DNA of 64,000 nucleotides, taken from positions 12,636,046 through 12,700,045 of the forward strand of contig CM034104.1 of the NCBI GenBank assembly GCA_019914945.1, in the 5' to 3' direction. Under the pieces are notes generated by a model, which saw nothing but the letters and a program-made list of their open reading frames with translations, did not search any database and was not told where the DNA came from. This DNA comes from Typha latifolia (taxonomy: Eukaryota; Streptophyta; Magnoliopsida; Poales; Typhaceae). The position numbers and the translations under genes are program-made. How positions within the stretch are numbered: position 1 is the stretch's first letter; each line of letters opens with the position of its first letter. Shown here one piece after another: positions 63,096-64,000 of this stretch.

Positions 63096-63819
63096 AGGAT
63101 GGTCGTGCCTACGGCACTTGACACGGGGTGTGCCATAGGCACAACCCCGTGCCTAGCCGTGCCGACCGACAAGTGTGTGTGTCGGTCCGGCAAAACTGCA
63201 TGCCGAGCCATGCGGGTCTGGCACGGCATGTGGAGCTCCTTTTTATAAAAAAAAAAAATCTATTTCCATCAATAATCACCAAATGAACTTTAATTTCCAT
63301 GCATATTCAATATTTCATATCATATCATAAAGAATTGTAAAATTTCTATTTATATAAAGACTAAATACTATCAATGAATGACTTTTGAATATTATCGATA
63401 ATATTTAGTGCAGCATTCTTGTGTTATTCTTATATCGACAAATAAAGTCTTTGATCCTCCTCGTCATGCTATGTTAAACTAGATATTAATTTTAATTATT
63501 AAATTTTATCAATTAATATTATAAAATGTTCAATCATTAATATTAGTTTTAATAAATATATTCAATCATATTAATAATATTTATATTTAACTGTCGTTTT
63601 ATCTTTCATAAAATAGGTCACTTATAAAAATAATTTAAAGATAAAACACTATAATATAGGTTTTAATATATATATTTAAACTAAAAATTAAAGATTTATA
63701 TTCCGAAGACTCAAAAACATCTCTAAATATTTTAAAACTTTTATTAGAAATATTATAAATGCGTGCCACCGACACACATCGGCATGGCACGACACGTTCC
63801 ACTGGCATGGTCATCGTTG
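63096..63819. mobile_element. Non-autonomous TIR transposon with 10 bp target-site duplication
   Basis: 724 bp bounded by a perfect direct repeat GTTATGAGCA at 63086-63095 and 63820-63829. The ends are imperfect inverted repeats: left GATGGTCGTGCC, right (reverse complement) GATGACCATGCC, followed by further GGCACGG/CGTGCC motifs. The left 150 bp is GC-rich with several GGCACGG/CCGTGCC copies; the rest is AT-rich. A 9-10 bp duplication suggests the Mutator-like group. No transposase frame. It lies in a CGEP intron, if the upstream exons continue past the window. Confidence 0.7.
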
Positions 63820-64000
63820 GTTATGAGCATAACATATATCTAAAATTAGCTGACTTAGGCCTTACTCAGCCGCCTTTCCCATCAAGGACAATAGGGGATA
63901 AAAGAAATATGGGAGTCTAACATGTTCCCAACTAGAAAGTAGAGGTGGCAAATATTGACTTAACTTGATAACCCAATTTTTAATCAAGTTTGGGTATAGT

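Overview
This window is nuclear DNA from a flowering plant, probably a monocot. The genes have many GT-AG introns, the intergenic DNA is AT-rich and full of microsatellites and small transposon remnants, and every recognisable protein is a plant type. A monocot, perhaps a non-grass, is suggested by an intronless and very GC-rich nicotianamine synthase and by a diverged Au-like SINE. That assignment is an inference; the species cannot be named from the sequence.

Layout. 1-1421 (-): 5' part of a cysteine-rich receptor-like kinase (DUF26); its kinase domain lies beyond the left edge. 1.7-6.9 kb: AT-rich intergenic DNA with two pairs of diverged dispersed repeats. 7153-20916 (+): 19-exon EFR3-type gene (SEMI-ROLLED LEAF 2 family), 993 aa. 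21893-25730 (+): plastid ClpP3, 9 exons, 291 aa. 28464-35501 (+): Polycomb H3K27 methyltransferase of the SWN/EZA1 type, 17 exons, 918 aa. 36000-38876 (-): trichome-birefringence-like (TBL) polysaccharide O-acetyltransferase, 5 exons, 570 aa. 40020-42338 (-): membrane-anchored SMP-30/NHL-like beta-propeller protein, 2 exons, 335 aa. 45243-45437 (+): mitochondrial COX5C, 64 aa, with a probable 2.2 kb leader intron and a site-II-rich promoter shared head-to-head with the propeller gene. 47.1-49.1 kb: tandem array of about 0.3 kb units. 50023-50976 (-): nicotianamine synthase, 317 aa. 51-58 kb: gene-poor intergenic DNA. 58160-62636 (-): 3' part of chloroplast glutamyl endopeptidase CGEP; its upstream exons lie beyond the right edge.

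The genes do not form an operon or pathway. They are independent housekeeping and regulatory genes: two plastid proteases, a respiratory subunit, a chromatin modifier, a cell-wall acetyltransferase, a phosphoinositide-kinase scaffold, metal-chelator synthesis and a surface receptor. I did not find a convincing undescribed system. The most unusual material is non-coding: the 47-49 kb array; a foldback (polypyrimidine/polypurine) TIR element and a separate TIR element with a 10 bp target-site duplication, both in CGEP introns; a near-identical 156 bp tandem duplication carrying splice-acceptor-like sequence in an SRL2 intron; a clustered GTTCGAAC repeat in the COX5C leader intron; and two tandem imperfect hairpins in SRL2 intron 8.

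All exon boundaries were placed by eye from reading-frame continuity, GT-AG borders and remembered family sequence. No alignment or transcript was available.
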